A stretch of 64,000 nucleotides of DNA from Nocardia otitidiscaviarum NBRC 14405 (GTDB lineage: Bacteria; Actinomycetota; Actinomycetes; Mycobacteriales; Mycobacteriaceae): contig NZ_BAGD01000081.1 in assembly GCF_000308635.1 (NCBI RefSeq), positions 124,001-188,000 on the forward strand, written 5' to 3'. The notes under the pieces were generated by a model, which saw only the letters and a list, made by a program, of their open reading frames with translations, was not told where the DNA came from and made no database searches. Position 1 is the first letter of the stretch, and each line of letters starts with the position of its first letter. This document shows, piece after piece, positions 33,056 to 41,982 of this stretch. The position numbers and the translations under genes were made by a program.

Positions 33056-35302
33056 TTGTTGGTGAAGGTCCGGAACGACGATCCGTCGCGCCTTTCGAGC
33101 ACCGAACGGACCGTCGTCAATTGGCTCAAATCGTGGAGCGGGCCGCATGCCGTACCCGGGATCGCGGTGGTGCAGTGCCAGGACGCCGACGTGGTGGTGT
33201 GGACGCCGCAGACCTGCGTGGTGATCGCGGTGCACGGGTTCACCGAACGCGTGAACGGCACCCTGCACTGCGCCGAGGACGAACCGTGGACGGTGGACGA
33301 CGACCCCGCCCCGGTCGACGGTGACGGCAATCCCCTGGAACGGGTGCGACGGCAGACCACCGAACTCGCCCGGCAGCTGCGCGCCGCCCCCGGACGCGAA
33401 CATGTGCCGGTCAGCGGGCTGGTGCTGCTGGTGCCGCAGCTGGGCAGCCGGCTGAAGCTGACCAAGGGCGCCATGCCGCCCGGTATCGACGTGCTGCTCG
33501 GCGACGGCCCGTCCTCGCTGCGCGCCTACTTCACCGGCCTGGCCGACGGCGCGGACCCGGCCTGGGATGCCGCCCAGGTCGGGCAGGCCCTGGGCGCGCT
33601 CGGTTTCGCCGCCGCGGCCACCCACTCGGACCTGGTCCTCGAGGGCTTCGATCCCCCGGCCGCCAACCGCACCCCGCCACCACCCACCTCGGTACCCGCC
33701 CGCTCCGTACCATCCGTGCCCGTCGCCGCGCCCGAACCCCCGGAGCCACCACACGGTGAAGGCACCGTGACCGGAGTCGTACCCGGCCCGGCGGCCGTAC
33801 CGGTGCGCAACCCCATCCCCGGCACCGCGCCGGGCGGACAACACCCCGCCCCCGGCACCGCGCCGGGCGGACAGCAACCTGTCCCCGGCACCGCGCCGGG
33901 CGGACAGCAACCTGTCCCCGGCACCGCGCCGGGCGGACAACACCCCATCCCCGGCACCGCATCGGGCGGGCAGCAGGGCTCGTGGCAGGAATCCGGAACC
34001 GTGGGCATGCCGGGAGGTCGCCCGGGGCCGCACGGCGCGTCCAGCGCAACCGGCATGGCTCCGGAAGGACGCGGCGGCGCACAGCGCGAATCCGGCTCCG
34101 GCAAGAAGGGGAAGATCGCGAGCGGTGCCGCCGCGGCAGCAGCCGCCGCCGGAGCGGCCGCCGCCGCGCTGCGCGGCTCGCGCGACCGGGGAAACGACAC
34201 GGACACGGCCGGTGCGGGATCACGGGATTCGGGCACCGCCGCAGGCGATTCCACCGCGGGCGCGTCGAGCCCGGACGCGGGAGCCGAAACATACGGCCGG
34301 TCGGGAACTTCCCAGCCACCCGGCCGCACCGGAAGTGACCCATACGGGCCCGAGGGCGGTATGGGATCTTCCACCGAATCCTCCGACTACCCTCGGTCCG
34401 AGACAGCCGCCCACGGTGCCGAGTCCATGGGTGGACGATCGGCGGCGGGCGATCCCGGCCGATCCGGGCAGGGCCGCCCGGCCACCGGAGACCTGGATCG
34501 CGGCCCGACAGGAACCACAGGCCACGATCCCAGCGGATACCACCAACCCGGCGGCGCTGCACCAGGTTTCGATCAACCGGGCAGTGCCACCCAAGGCTTC
34601 GACCACCCCGGCGGCACCACCTCGGACCCCGGCCACGCCGGTGGTACCGCCTCGGGCTCCGGCCACCCCGGCACCGCTGCAAGTTCCGGCCAACCCGGTA
34701 CTGCATCCGGCTCCGGCCACCCCGGCAGCACCGCTGCAGGTTCCGGCCAACCCGGTACAGCCTCTGGCTCCGGCCAGCCCGGCGGCACCGCTGCGGGTTC
34801 CGGCCACGCCGGTGGTGGCGCGTCAGGGTCGGGCCGATCCGGTACCGCACCGATGGGTGCGGCTGGGGCGCTGCTGACCGGTGCGGCGGGCGCAGCCGCC
34901 GCGGGCCGGGGCCGAGCGGGACAGACGTCGAGCTCGGGCGGGCAACCGCCGCCGGGCAGCCCGATGCCCGTGGGCGCGCCGGGCGCGCGTTCCGGGGAGC
35001 CCGGTCGCGCCCCCTCCGGTCCCCCGCCCTCGGGCCAGGGCTTCCCGCTGTGGGAGAACGCGCAGCCCACGGCATCACGCCGCCGCCGGCGAGACCTCCC
35101 CACGGTAGCGGCCCTGGTCCTGGTCTTCCTGATCCTGTCCGTGGCCGTCATGTGCACGGGCAGCATCGGCAGCAGCACCGGCGAGGACCGCACCCCCGAA
35201 CGGACGACCACGGTCCGCACCACCACCCCGACCAGCACCGATCCGACCATCCCGGCGACCACCGTCGGCCCGGCCTGCTTCCCGTTCCAGCCCGGGTGCT
35301 GA
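33056..35302 (+). CDS. repeat-rich single-pass membrane protein with a degenerate NERD domain
   Basis: 748 aa from TTG 33056 (ribosome site GAGGTGAG; TTG 33059 or GTG 33062 also possible). Residues 1-200 resemble a nuclease-related domain: STERTVVNWLKSW, DADVVVWTPQTCVVIAVHGF and RRQTTELARQLR. In active NERD the central strand carries E-x-K; here the same place reads A-V-H, so catalysis is unlikely. Residues about 255-310 are five 11-aa repeats (PGTAPGGQQPV), followed by long Gly/Ser/Pro/Ala regions with 12-aa PGTASGSGQ-type repeats. RRRRRD precedes a single helix (about 683-705), so the bulk should be cytoplasmic and a 43-aa Thr-rich tail ending in ACFPFQPGC outside. Function unknown. Confidence 0.75.
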   Translation: MLVKVRNDDPSRLSSTERTVVNWLKSWSGPHAVPGIAVVQCQDADVVVWTPQTCVVIAVHGFTERVNGTLHCAEDEPWTVDDDPAPVDGDGNPLERVRRQTTELARQLRAAPGREHVPVSGLVLLVPQLGSRLKLTKGAMPPGIDVLLGDGPSSLRAYFTGLADGADPAWDAAQVGQALGALGFAAAATHSDLVLEGFDPPAANRTPPPPTSVPARSVPSVPVAAPEPPEPPHGEGTVTGVVPGPAAVPVRNPIPGTAPGGQHPAPGTAPGGQQPVPGTAPGGQQPVPGTAPGGQHPIPGTASGGQQGSWQESGTVGMPGGRPGPHGASSATGMAPEGRGGAQRESGSGKKGKIASGAAAAAAAAGAAAAALRGSRDRGNDTDTAGAGSRDSGTAAGDSTAGASSPDAGAETYGRSGTSQPPGRTGSDPYGPEGGMGSSTESSDYPRSETAAHGAESMGGRSAAGDPGRSGQGRPATGDLDRGPTGTTGHDPSGYHQPGGAAPGFDQPGSATQGFDHPGGTTSDPGHAGGTASGSGHPGTAASSGQPGTASGSGHPGSTAAGSGQPGTASGSGQPGGTAAGSGHAGGGASGSGRSGTAPMGAAGALLTGAAGAAAAGRGRAGQTSSSGGQPPPGSPMPVGAPGARSGEPGRAPSGPPPSGQGFPLWENAQPTASRRRRRDLPTVAALVLVFLILSVAVMCTGSIGSSTGEDRTPERTTTVRTTTPTSTDPTIPATTVGPACFPFQPGC
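33821..33985 (+). repeat. five 33-base tandem repeats in the NERD-like gene
   Basis: Units start at 33821, 33854, 33887, 33920 and 33953 with GGCACCGCGCCGGGCGGACA as the core; units two and three are identical and the last is diverged. They encode GTAPGGQxPxP. The in-frame 33-base period makes it prone to copy-number change between strains. Confidence 0.85.
34548..34836 (+). repeat. degenerate 33-36-base Gly/Ser/Pro repeats
   Basis: Repeated GGTTCCGGCCAACCCGG-like units encode PGSATQGFDH, PGTASGSGQ and PGGTAAGSGH motifs. Less regular than the upstream array but of the same in-frame nature. Confidence 0.6.
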
Positions 35303-35323
35303 CAGCGCAACCGCGCTGTCAGC
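35298..35323. terminator. shared hairpin at a convergent gene junction
   Basis: GCTGACAGCGC and GCGCTGTCAGC pair over 11 bases around AACC. The stem includes the stop codons of both the NERD-like gene and the DUF2798 gene. Confidence 0.8.
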
Positions 35324-35579
35324 CCATCTGCACCACCGCGGCCGTGACACGGCGGACCAGGGGCAGCACCAGCAGTAGGGTCGGGAAGGCGATGAGCCAG
35401 GACACTCCCCAGGCGCGCAGCCAGATGCCGAGGAAACCGGCGTCGAAGCCGCGGCCGTTCACGGTGCTGATGAACGACACCACCAGTGTCATCAGGATCG
35501 ACAGCAGGAGCGGCAAGACGACCGACGCGTAGCGTGCGGGGAGTTTGCGGGACGTGGTGTGCGATGCCGAAGAATTCAT
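35319..35579 (-). CDS. DUF2798 small membrane protein
   Basis: 86 aa with two membrane helices (VVLPLLLSILMTLVVSFIST and WGVSWLIAFPTLLLVLPLV), the DUF2798 layout. GGAGG lies five bases before ATG 35579; an ATG one codon earlier is also possible. Function unknown. Confidence 0.75.
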   Translation of the reverse strand: MNSSASHTTSRKLPARYASVVLPLLLSILMTLVVSFISTVNGRGFDAGFLGIWLRAWGVSWLIAFPTLLLVLPLVRRVTAAVVQMG

Positions 35580-35778
35580 CATGTCCTCCGAAAGCGTAGG
35601 AATACCAATAGCGATCGCTCCGCATGGGACGGAGCGGGTGCGTTGATTGGCGTTAACGCTTACGGCGATGAAGATCGCGTCGTGATAGTAGAACAGGGCG
35701 CGGGGGCGGGGCAATTCCGATCGGGAACGAGACGAGCCCGCCGCTCGCGCGACGGGCTCGGGACGTTCGGAATCCGGC

Positions 35779-36765
35779 TCAGCCGAACAGGGTCTCGCCG
35801 AGGGTGGTCCACCCCAGTACCGAGTCCACCGCCAGGCCGCAGAACACCACGGCCAGATAGTTGTTGGACTGCAGGAACAGTCGCAGCGGTTTGACCGATT
35901 CCCCGCGCCGCACACCGGAATACAGCTGATGTGCCATGAGCAGGAACCACGCGCCCGCCACCAGCGCGGTCGCGGCGTAGATCACACCGGCGGCGGGCAC
36001 CAGCGCGAAGGTGGCCAGCACCGTGAGCCAGGTGTAGATGACGATCTGCTTGGTGACCGCCTGCTCGGTGGCCACCACCGGCAGCATGGGCACCCCGGCC
36101 GCCCGGTAGTCCTCCTTGTAGCGCATGGCCAGCGCCCAGGTGTGCGGCGGCGTCCAGAAGAAGATCACCAAGAACAGCACGATGGCCGGCCACCCCACCG
36201 AACCCGTGACCGCGGACCAGCCGACCAGCGCGGGCATACAGCCGGCCGCACCGCCCCACACCACATTCTGCGAGGTCCGACGCTTGAGACCGAGGGTGTA
36301 GACGAAGACGTAGAACAGGATCGTCGCCACCACCAGCGCACCGCTGAGCAGATTCGCCTGCCACCACAGCCACGCGAAGGACGCCAACCCCAGCGTGATG
36401 CCGAAGATCGCGGCATTGCGGGTCGGTACCGCCTCGCGCGCCAGCGGCCGCTTGGAGGTCCGCTTCATCACCTTGTCGATATCGGCGTCGGCGACACAGT
36501 TGAGGGTGTTCGCACTCGCCGCACCCATCCAGCCGCCGAACAGCGTGGCCAGAATGAGGCGGATGTCGACGTGACCGCGGTCGGCCAGCAGCATGGTGGG
36601 AATGGTGGCGACGAGCAGCAGCTCGATCACGCGCGGCTTGGTCAGCGCGATATAGGCGAGTACACGCCGCGCCGCCGCCGACAGCGGGCCACTGCCCGTC
36701 ACGCGGTCGGCCAGCACCGTGCCGGAGGAGCCGTGCGCCCCACCCGGTTGTTGCCCAATCCGCAC
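35779..36765 (-). CDS. ctaB: protoheme IX farnesyltransferase (heme O synthase)
   Basis: 328 aa, UbiA-type prenyltransferase with nine membrane helices. It adds farnesyl to heme b to make heme O for the cytochrome aa3 oxidase. The polyprenyl-diphosphate site is NTLNCVADADIDKVMKRTSK and the second conserved loop is YTLGLKRRTSQNVVWGG; TPPHTWALAMRYKEDY is also typical. GTG 36765 is chosen because GAGGAG lies six bases upstream; ATG 36789 is eight codons earlier with no site. Divergent from tkt, as in mycobacteria. Confidence 0.93.
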   Translation of the reverse strand: MRIGQQPGGAHGSSGTVLADRVTGSGPLSAAARRVLAYIALTKPRVIELLLVATIPTMLLADRGHVDIRLILATLFGGWMGAASANTLNCVADADIDKVMKRTSKRPLAREAVPTRNAAIFGITLGLASFAWLWWQANLLSGALVVATILFYVFVYTLGLKRRTSQNVVWGGAAGCMPALVGWSAVTGSVGWPAIVLFLVIFFWTPPHTWALAMRYKEDYRAAGVPMLPVVATEQAVTKQIVIYTWLTVLATFALVPAAGVIYAATALVAGAWFLLMAHQLYSGVRRGESVKPLRLFLQSNNYLAVVFCGLAVDSVLGWTTLGETLFG

Positions 36766-37139
36766 TGTTTCTCCTCGCACAACGTGCATGTTGATCCGGT
36801 CGTGGAACTAGCAGCGCGCTCGAACATCGACGACGACTGGAGCCCAGTGCGGCGCGGCCACTACTACACAGCATGGTAGACCGTGGGCGACAGCACTCTC
36901 GCCCAGGTATGGGCGTGGGTTGCCCGAGACCGCATCGCGACTCGGGTCCCGAGCGGTCACGAACGGGTCCGCGCGAAGCAACGAACATACGACACGGCGG
37001 CCGGTGAACGCGGGTTCTTGTACGGCGCCGAAACGGTCACCCTTAGGGTGGTGGGTGTCGGTGCGGAGCTTCGCACCGCAGCGCCCCGCAGCGAACCCAC
37101 AACCGCATCGTTGACGAAAAGGTCAGGAGAACCTCGGTC
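36766..37139. other. divergent ctaB/tkt promoter region
   Basis: 374 bases with no gene. It must hold the ctaB promoter on the left and the promoter of the tkt-tal-zwf-opcA-pgl operon on the right. AGGAG at about 37126-37130 is the tkt ribosome site. I see no convincing operator. Confidence 0.5.
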
Positions 37140-39284
37140 GTGTCAGTCACAGACGACATCCGCGCCCTCACCCAGCCCCGCCACCCCGCCGACTGGACCG
37201 ACGTCGACACCAGGGCCGTCGACACCGCCCGGGTCCTCGCCGCCGACGCGGTGCAGAACGCGGGCAACGGCCATCCCGGCACCGCGATGAGCCTCGCCCC
37301 GCTGGCGTACACGCTGTTCCAGCGTGTGATGCGGCACGATCCGAGCGATCCGAAGTGGGTGGGGCGCGACCGTTTCGTCCTGTCCTGCGGGCATTCCAGC
37401 CTGACCCTCTACATCCAGCTGTACCTGGCCGGTTTCGGCCTGGAGCTGGACGATCTGGTCAACCTGCGCAAGTGGGGTTCGCTCACCCCGGGCCACCCGG
37501 AGTACCGGCACACCGACGGCGTCGAGATCACCACCGGCCCGCTCGGCCAGGGCCTGGCCTCCGCGGTGGGCATGGCCATGGCGGCCCGGCGCGAGCGCGG
37601 CCTGTTCGATCCGTCCGCCGCGCAGGGTGAGAGCGCCTTCGACCACTACATCTACGTGGTGGCCTCCGACGGCGACATGGAGGAGGGCGTCACCTCCGAG
37701 GCGTCCTCGCTCGCCGGCACCCAGCAGCTGGGCAACCTCATCGTCTTCTACGACGACAACCGCATCTCCATCGAGGACGACACCCGCATCGCCTTCACCG
37801 AGGACGTCGCCGCGCGCTACCGCGCCTACGGCTGGGACGTGCAGGTGGTCGAGGGCGGCGAAGACGTGGTCGCCCTGGAGGCGGCCGTGGCGCACGCCCA
37901 GAGCGTGACCGACAAGCCGTCGATCGTCCTGCTGCGCACCATCATCGGCTACCCGGCCCCGAACAAGATGAACACCGGGGCCTCGCACGGCGCGGCGCTG
38001 GGCGCGGACGAGGTCGCGGCCACCAAGAAGGTGCTCGGCTTCGATCCGGACAAGACCTTCGACGTCGACGCGGCCGTGATCGCGCACACCCGCGGCAATG
38101 CCGCCGACCGCGCCAAGACGGCCAAGGCCGCCTGGCAGGAGCGGTTCGACGCCTGGGCCGCCGCCAATCCGGAGAACAAGGCGCTGTTCGACCGGCTCCA
38201 GGAGCGTCGCCTGCCCGCGGGCTGGACCGACGTGCTGCCGGTGCACGCGCCCGATGCGAGCGGTATGGCCACCCGCAAGGCGTCCGGCAAGGTCCTCGCG
38301 GCGCTCGCGCCGGTGCTGCCGGAGCTGTGGGGCGGTTCGGCCGACCTCGCCGAATCCAACAACACGACCATGCCGGACGTGCCGTCCTTCGGCCCGGAGT
38401 CCATCTCCACCGGGATGTGGAAGGCCGATCCGTACGGCCGCACCCTGCACTTCGGTGTGCGTGAGCACGCCATGGGCTCGATCCTGAACGGCATCGCCCT
38501 GCACGGACCGACCCGTCCGTACGGCGGCACCTTCCTGGTGTTCTCCGACTACATGCGGCCCGCCGTGCGTCTGGGCGCGCTCATGCGCACCCCGGTCACC
38601 TACGTGTGGACCCACGACTCCATCGGCCTCGGCGAGGACGGCCCCACCCACCAGCCGATCGAGCACCTGGCCGCGCTGCGCGCCATTCCGGGCCTGAACG
38701 TGGTGCGCCCGGGTGACGCCAACGAGACCACCTACGCCTGGCGCACCATCTTGGAGCGCGATTCCGCCGAGCGCGACTCGCACTTCCTGGTGTCCGAGCC
38801 CGCACACCAGGACGGCCCGTCCGCGCTGGCGCTGACCCGCCAGAACCTGCCGGTCCTGGAGGGCACCTCCTACGAGGGTGTCGCCAAGGGCGGCTACATC
38901 CTGGCCGAATCCTCCACCGGCACACCGCAGGTGATCCTCATCGCCACCGGCTCGGAGCTGCACCTCGCGGTCGAGGCGCGCACTACGCTGGAGGCGCAGG
39001 GCATCGGTACCCGCGTGGTGTCCATGCCGTGCGTGGAATGGTTCGACGCGCAGGATCAGGCGTACCGCGACTCCGTGCTGCCGCCCTCGGTGCGCGCACG
39101 GGTGGTCGTGGAGGCCGGGATCGCGATGCCGTGGTACCGCTTCGTCGGCGAGGCCGGGGAGATCGTCTCCATCGAGCACTTCGGCGCGTCGGCCGACTAC
39201 AAAACACTGTTCCGCGAGTTCGGCATCACCTCCGAGGCCGTTGTCGCAGCCGCAACCCGCTCCCTCGACAAGGTGAAGGGATAG
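37140..39284 (+). CDS. tkt: transketolase
   Basis: 714 aa, thiamine-diphosphate enzyme of the pentose-phosphate pathway that moves two-carbon units between sugar phosphates. NAGNGHPGTAMSLAPLAYTL opens the TPP half, SDGDMEEGVTSEASSLAG binds Mg-diphosphate, and THDSIGLGEDGPTHQPIEHL lies in the pyrimidine half; the transketolase C domain is present. GTG start after AGGAG. First gene of a five-gene operon; tal follows after five bases. Confidence 0.96.
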   Translation: MSVTDDIRALTQPRHPADWTDVDTRAVDTARVLAADAVQNAGNGHPGTAMSLAPLAYTLFQRVMRHDPSDPKWVGRDRFVLSCGHSSLTLYIQLYLAGFGLELDDLVNLRKWGSLTPGHPEYRHTDGVEITTGPLGQGLASAVGMAMAARRERGLFDPSAAQGESAFDHYIYVVASDGDMEEGVTSEASSLAGTQQLGNLIVFYDDNRISIEDDTRIAFTEDVAARYRAYGWDVQVVEGGEDVVALEAAVAHAQSVTDKPSIVLLRTIIGYPAPNKMNTGASHGAALGADEVAATKKVLGFDPDKTFDVDAAVIAHTRGNAADRAKTAKAAWQERFDAWAAANPENKALFDRLQERRLPAGWTDVLPVHAPDASGMATRKASGKVLAALAPVLPELWGGSADLAESNNTTMPDVPSFGPESISTGMWKADPYGRTLHFGVREHAMGSILNGIALHGPTRPYGGTFLVFSDYMRPAVRLGALMRTPVTYVWTHDSIGLGEDGPTHQPIEHLAALRAIPGLNVVRPGDANETTYAWRTILERDSAERDSHFLVSEPAHQDGPSALALTRQNLPVLEGTSYEGVAKGGYILAESSTGTPQVILIATGSELHLAVEARTTLEAQGIGTRVVSMPCVEWFDAQDQAYRDSVLPPSVRARVVVEAGIAMPWYRFVGEAGEIVSIEHFGASADYKTLFREFGITSEAVVAAATRSLDKVKG

Positions 39285-39289
39285 CCACC

Positions 39290-40420
39290 ATGACCCAGAA
39301 CCCGAACACCGCGGCGCTGTACGCCGCGGGTGTCTCGGTGTGGCTCGACGATCTGTCGCGCGACCGCATCCAATCCGGCAATCTCGCCGAACTGATCGCG
39401 ACCCGCAATGTCGTCGGTGTCACCACCAATCCGACCATCTTCCAGGGCGCGCTCAGCAAGGGCCACGCCTACGACGCCCAGGTGCGCGAGCTCGCCGCCC
39501 AGCGCGCGGACGCCGATCAGGCCGTGCGCGTCATCACCACCGACGACGTGCGCGCCGCCTGCGACGTGCTGGCCGAGGTGTACGAGCACACCGGCGGACT
39601 GGACGGCCGCGTCTCCATCGAGGTCGATCCGCGGCTGGCCTTCGACACCGACGGCACCGTGGCGCAGGCCGTGGAGCTGTGGAAGATCGTGGACCGGCCC
39701 AATCTGTTCATCAAGATTCCGGCCACCGAAGCGGGACTGCCCGCCATCACGCGCGTGATCGGCGAGGGCATCAGTGTGAACGTCACCCTCATCTTCTCGG
39801 TGGCGCGGTACAAGTCGGTCATGGGCGCCTACCTCGACGGTCTGCGCAACGCGAAGGTGCAGGGCCGAGATCTGGCCAAGATCCAGTCCGTCGCCTCGTT
39901 CTTCGTCTCCCGCGTGGACACCGAGATCGACAAGCGGCTCGAGGCCATCGGCACCCCGGAGGCCCTCGCCCTGCGCGGCAAGGCCGGAATCGCCAACGCG
40001 CGCTTGGCGTATGCCGCCTACCAGGACGTGTTCGACGGCGGCAAGCACACCTCCACCTACAACCACCTGGCCTCGGCGGGCGCGAACAAGCAGCGCGCGC
40101 TGTGGGCGTCGACCGGGGTGAAGAACCCGGAGTACTCCGACACCATGTACGTCACCGAACTGGTGGCCCCGAACACGGTGAACACGCTGCCGGAGAAGAC
40201 CCTCGAGGCCGTGGCCGACCACGCGGAGATCCGAGGCGACACCGTCTCCGGCACCGCCGCCGACGCCGCGCAGGTCTTCGACGAACTCGCGGCCGTCGGC
40301 ATCGACCTCGACGATGTGTTCCGGGTGCTGGAGACCGAGGGCGTGGACAAGTTCGTCACCTCGTGGAACGAACTGCTCACGGCGACAACCGAACAGCTCA
40401 CGGCGGCCGGAGGCAACTGA
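39290..40420 (+). CDS. tal: transaldolase
   Basis: 376 aa, actinobacterial long-type transaldolase. It transfers dihydroxyacetone from sedoheptulose 7-phosphate to glyceraldehyde 3-phosphate through a Schiff base on the Lys of LFIKIPATEAGLPAI. VWLDDLSRDRI and NPTIFQGALSKG are family motifs. ATG 39290 is chosen because similarity starts there; the frame upstream shadows tkt. Three bases before zwf. Confidence 0.95.
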   Translation: MTQNPNTAALYAAGVSVWLDDLSRDRIQSGNLAELIATRNVVGVTTNPTIFQGALSKGHAYDAQVRELAAQRADADQAVRVITTDDVRAACDVLAEVYEHTGGLDGRVSIEVDPRLAFDTDGTVAQAVELWKIVDRPNLFIKIPATEAGLPAITRVIGEGISVNVTLIFSVARYKSVMGAYLDGLRNAKVQGRDLAKIQSVASFFVSRVDTEIDKRLEAIGTPEALALRGKAGIANARLAYAAYQDVFDGGKHTSTYNHLASAGANKQRALWASTGVKNPEYSDTMYVTELVAPNTVNTLPEKTLEAVADHAEIRGDTVSGTAADAAQVFDELAAVGIDLDDVFRVLETEGVDKFVTSWNELLTATTEQLTAAGGN

Positions 40421-40422
40421 AC

Positions 40423-41982
40423 GTGACCGGCGCGCCGACGACGGTCACGACGGGGAATCCGCTCCGCGACGAGCGGGACAGCCGGGTTCCCCGGATCGCT
40501 GGACCGTGCAGCATGGTGATCTTCGGGGTGACCGGTGACCTGTCGCGGCGCAAGTTGCTGCCGGCCATCTACGACCTGGCGAACCGGGGGCTGCTGCCTC
40601 CCGGTTTCGCTCTGGTCGGCTTCGCCCGACGGGATATGAGCGACGACGAATTCGCCGATCTCGTCCACGAATCGATCAAATCCTCCGCTCGCACCACCTT
40701 CCGCGAGGAGGTGTGGCAACAGCTGCGCGAGGGATTGCGGTTCGTCCAGGGCACTTTCGAGGACGACGGCGCCTTCCATCGGCTGGCCACCACCCTCAAG
40801 GATCTCGACCGGGATCGCGGGACGGGCGGCAATCACGCCTTCTACCTGGCGATTCCACCAACCGAGTTCCCGGTCGTACTGGATCAGCTGTCGAAGAACG
40901 GGCTGGCCCAACCGGCTCCGGGGGCGGGCGATCCCGCACCCTGGCGACGGGTGGTGATCGAGAAGCCGTTCGGACACGACCTGGACAGCGCGCAGGAGCT
41001 CAACGCCCTGGTGAACCGGGTGTTCCCGGAGCAGACGGTGTTCCGCATCGACCACTACCTGGGCAAGGAGACGGTGCAGAACATCCTGGCGCTGCGCTTC
41101 GCGAACCAGCTGTTCGATCCGATCTGGAATGCCAACTACGTCGACCATGTGCAGATCACCATGGCCGAGGACATCGGATTGGGCGGTCGCGCCGGGTATT
41201 ACGACGGTATCGGGGCCGCCCGCGACGTCATCCAGAACCATCTGCTGCAACTGCTGGCGCTCACCGCCATGGAGGAACCGGTGAGCTTCCAGCCCAAGCA
41301 GCTGCAGATCGAGAAGATCAAGGTGCTCTCGGCGACCAAACTCGTCGAACCCCTGGACGAGACGACCGCGCGCGGGCAGTACACGGCGGGCTGGCAGGGC
41401 AGTGAGCCCGTGGCCGGACTGCTGCAGGAGGAGGGCTTCGACCCCAACTCCAAGACCGAGACCTACGCCGCCATCACCCTCGCCGTGGAGACCCGCCGCT
41501 GGGCCGGTGTGCCGTTCTATCTGCGCACCGGAAAACGCCTGGGCCGCAGGGTGACCGAGATCGCGGTGGTGTTCAAACGGGCTCCGCATCTGCCCTTCGA
41601 CCAGACCATGACCGAGGAGCTCGGCCAGAACGCGCTGGTCATCCGGGTGCAGCCGGATGAGGGCATCACCATGCGGTTCGGGTCCAAGGTGCCCGGCTCC
41701 AGCATGGAGGTCCGCGACGTGAACATGGACTTCTCCTACGGCGAGGCGTTCACCGAGGACTCCCCCGAGGCGTACGAGCGGCTCATCCTCGATGTGCTGC
41801 TCGGGGTGCCCTCGCTGTTCCCGGTCAACGAGGAGGTCGAATTGTCCTGGCGCATCCTCGATCCCGTTCTCGAACGCTGGGCGGCCGACGGGCGGCCCGA
41901 ACCGTACGAGGCGGGCACCTGGGGTCCGGAATCGGCCGACGAGATGCTCGCACGCAGCGGGCGGGAATGGCGGCGGCCGTGA
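40423..41982 (+). CDS. zwf: glucose-6-phosphate 1-dehydrogenase
   Basis: 519 aa. It oxidises glucose 6-phosphate to 6-phosphogluconolactone with NADP. IFGVTGDLSRRKLLPAIYDL binds the cofactor, and RIDHYLGKETVQNILALRF carries the catalytic His and substrate Lys. GTG 40423 lies just after the tal stop with GGAGG upstream. Corresponds to mycobacterial zwf2. Its stop overlaps the opcA start (GTGA). Confidence 0.96.
   Translation: MTGAPTTVTTGNPLRDERDSRVPRIAGPCSMVIFGVTGDLSRRKLLPAIYDLANRGLLPPGFALVGFARRDMSDDEFADLVHESIKSSARTTFREEVWQQLREGLRFVQGTFEDDGAFHRLATTLKDLDRDRGTGGNHAFYLAIPPTEFPVVLDQLSKNGLAQPAPGAGDPAPWRRVVIEKPFGHDLDSAQELNALVNRVFPEQTVFRIDHYLGKETVQNILALRFANQLFDPIWNANYVDHVQITMAEDIGLGGRAGYYDGIGAARDVIQNHLLQLLALTAMEEPVSFQPKQLQIEKIKVLSATKLVEPLDETTARGQYTAGWQGSEPVAGLLQEEGFDPNSKTETYAAITLAVETRRWAGVPFYLRTGKRLGRRVTEIAVVFKRAPHLPFDQTMTEELGQNALVIRVQPDEGITMRFGSKVPGSSMEVRDVNMDFSYGEAFTEDSPEAYERLILDVLLGVPSLFPVNEEVELSWRILDPVLERWAADGRPEPYEAGTWGPESADEMLARSGREWRRP

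Noticed and set aside
33821..33985. Possible CRISPR array
   Set aside because: The 33-base units are directly adjacent without unique spacers, stay in frame and encode protein.
31332..35078. Several minus-strand frames of 280-580 codons
   Set aside because: All are antisense to the monooxygenase or the repeat-rich protein and are low complexity.
36883..37290. 135-codon plus-strand frame before tkt
   Set aside because: It overlaps the tkt start in another frame, has no similarity and covers the tkt promoter and ribosome site.
37143..39179. 678-codon minus-strand frame opposite tkt
   Set aside because: Transketolase on the plus strand is unmistakable; the antisense frame has no similarity.
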